From contig NC_092541.1 of assembly GCF_037038585.1 (NCBI RefSeq), forward strand, positions 1,919,445 to 1,983,444: 64,000 bases of DNA, in the 5' to 3' direction. The DNA comes from Patagioenas fasciata. Lineage: Eukaryota > Chordata > Aves > Columbiformes > Columbidae. Below are positions 63,201 through 64,000 of the stretch, piece after piece. Position 1 is the first letter of the stretch; each line of letters begins with the position of its first letter. A program made the position numbers and the translations under genes. The notes under the pieces are model-generated. The model was not told where the DNA came from. It was given only the letters and a program-made list of their open reading frames with translations, and ran no database searches.

Positions 63201-64000
63201 GTACGGCTCTGACAGGTGCTGCCGGAGGCTTTTCTCTTTGCCTATGACCCGCATATCCATTTCCCACCCCAAAACTCTCACCGAATATAGGTCAAGTGGA
63301 AAATGACATCATCTGCTGAGTCAGCAGCGGTCAGACAGCGCAGATTAGTGCCCGAATCCTTCTGTGTCCCGCTGGGGACAGGCTGCTGCCGTGCCTGCCC
63401 GGTCCCTCTCTGGCTTTGGGGACTGCCACGGGTGTAAAAGCCTCGTTCCTCCGTCGTGTGGGGCCTGGCAGCTCCTGCCCCGCAGGCCCATGTGTAAACC
63501 ACACCCGGCTGCCAGAAACCGCGTCCCTCTGTGGCCGGCGGTGCTGGCAGCGCCGCGGGGATCGGGAGCTGCTCACAAGGGAGGGCTGCCAGTGCCAAGC
63601 CGTGGCCACTGTGGCTTCCCACGGGTGCTTGGCGCCCCTGTGCCGCTACGATGGGGGTGAGCCCTCTGCTCGGCATTTGGGGCTGCTCTGTGGGGAGCAG
63701 TAGCCCCTCGTGAGCTGCGTCAGGCCCCTCACCCTCCCTGGGCGCTTGCTTTGTCAGGGCGAGCTCTGTTCTGAAGGGAGACGAATTTAAGGGAGAAGAA
63801 TTTCTCACCTCCCCACTCCTTGTGGTTACTGGGGGGAGAAGGGCGCTGGCAGCCTCGCGGTGCCGGTCTTGTTTTGGGTGTCGCAGGCTGAGCTCGGAGC
63901 TGTGCCCTAATTGCACCCGAAGCCCTGGTGAGGATGGGGACCCCTCTAGTGGGGCTCAGCACCGATCCAGGCGGGTGGTTATGCTCCCGGGGGAGGGCAG
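63201..64000. other. MED24 intron 3 (incomplete)
   Basis: The sequence after the donor AAG|GTACGG at 63200/63201 contains no exon matching the next MED24 segment and no recognisable repeat. Confidence 0.6.

Overview
This window is vertebrate nuclear DNA, almost certainly avian. It carries CR1 LINE fragments of the bird/reptile type, is very GC- and CpG-rich, has short introns packed with GC-rich minisatellites (the texture of an avian microchromosome), and encodes a thyroid hormone receptor alpha of 408 residues that is nearly identical to my recollection of the chicken protein. A few THRA differences ([22 protein letters not shown]) suggest a bird other than chicken. No prokaryotic, phage or CRISPR content is present.

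Six protein-coding genes can be assembled exon by exon with phase-consistent junctions. From left to right: RAPGEFL1 (minus; first 7 coding exons, continues past base 1), CASC3 (minus; 13 coding exons, complete), MSL1 (minus; 8 coding exons, complete), NR1D1/REV-ERB-alpha (plus; 8 coding exons, complete), THRA (minus; 8 coding exons plus a probable 5'UTR exon, complete) and MED24 (plus; 5' exon and first 3 coding exons, continues past base 64000). Order and relative orientation match human 17q21 (MED24-THRA-NR1D1-MSL1-CASC3-RAPGEFL1) read in reverse.

Layout: 1-4.25 kb RAPGEFL1; 4.25-9.2 kb intergenic DNA plus the CASC3 3'UTR; 9.2-19.83 kb CASC3; 19.83-20.06 kb a very compact MSL1 terminator/CASC3 promoter; 20.06-26.63 kb MSL1; 26.7-32.3 kb spacer between the divergent MSL1 and NR1D1; 32.38-38.5 kb NR1D1; 38.5-41 kb the convergent NR1D1/THRA 3' ends; 41.0-55.0 kb THRA; 55.0-59.4 kb spacer between divergent THRA and MED24; 59.4-64 kb the 5' part of MED24. 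Functionally the block joins two nuclear receptors (thyroid hormone sensing and the clock repressor), a Mediator subunit used by nuclear receptors, an H4K16 acetyltransferase scaffold, an exon-junction-complex subunit and a Rap-GEF-like protein. I see ancient synteny rather than an operon-like unit.

The most notable observations are: an apparent U12-type AT-AC intron in RAPGEFL1; a CR1 element whose 3' tail ends about 20 bp from a CASC3 splice acceptor; a promoter-like cluster (four CACGTG E-boxes, CRE, CCAAT boxes) inside NR1D1 intron 1; a CRE plus inverted CCAAT repeat in a THRA intron; a 4-codon upstream ORF whose stop abuts the THRA start codon; complementary triplet repeats in the THRA 3'UTR; and a different minisatellite in almost every THRA and NR1D1 intron. 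I found no wholly new biological system.
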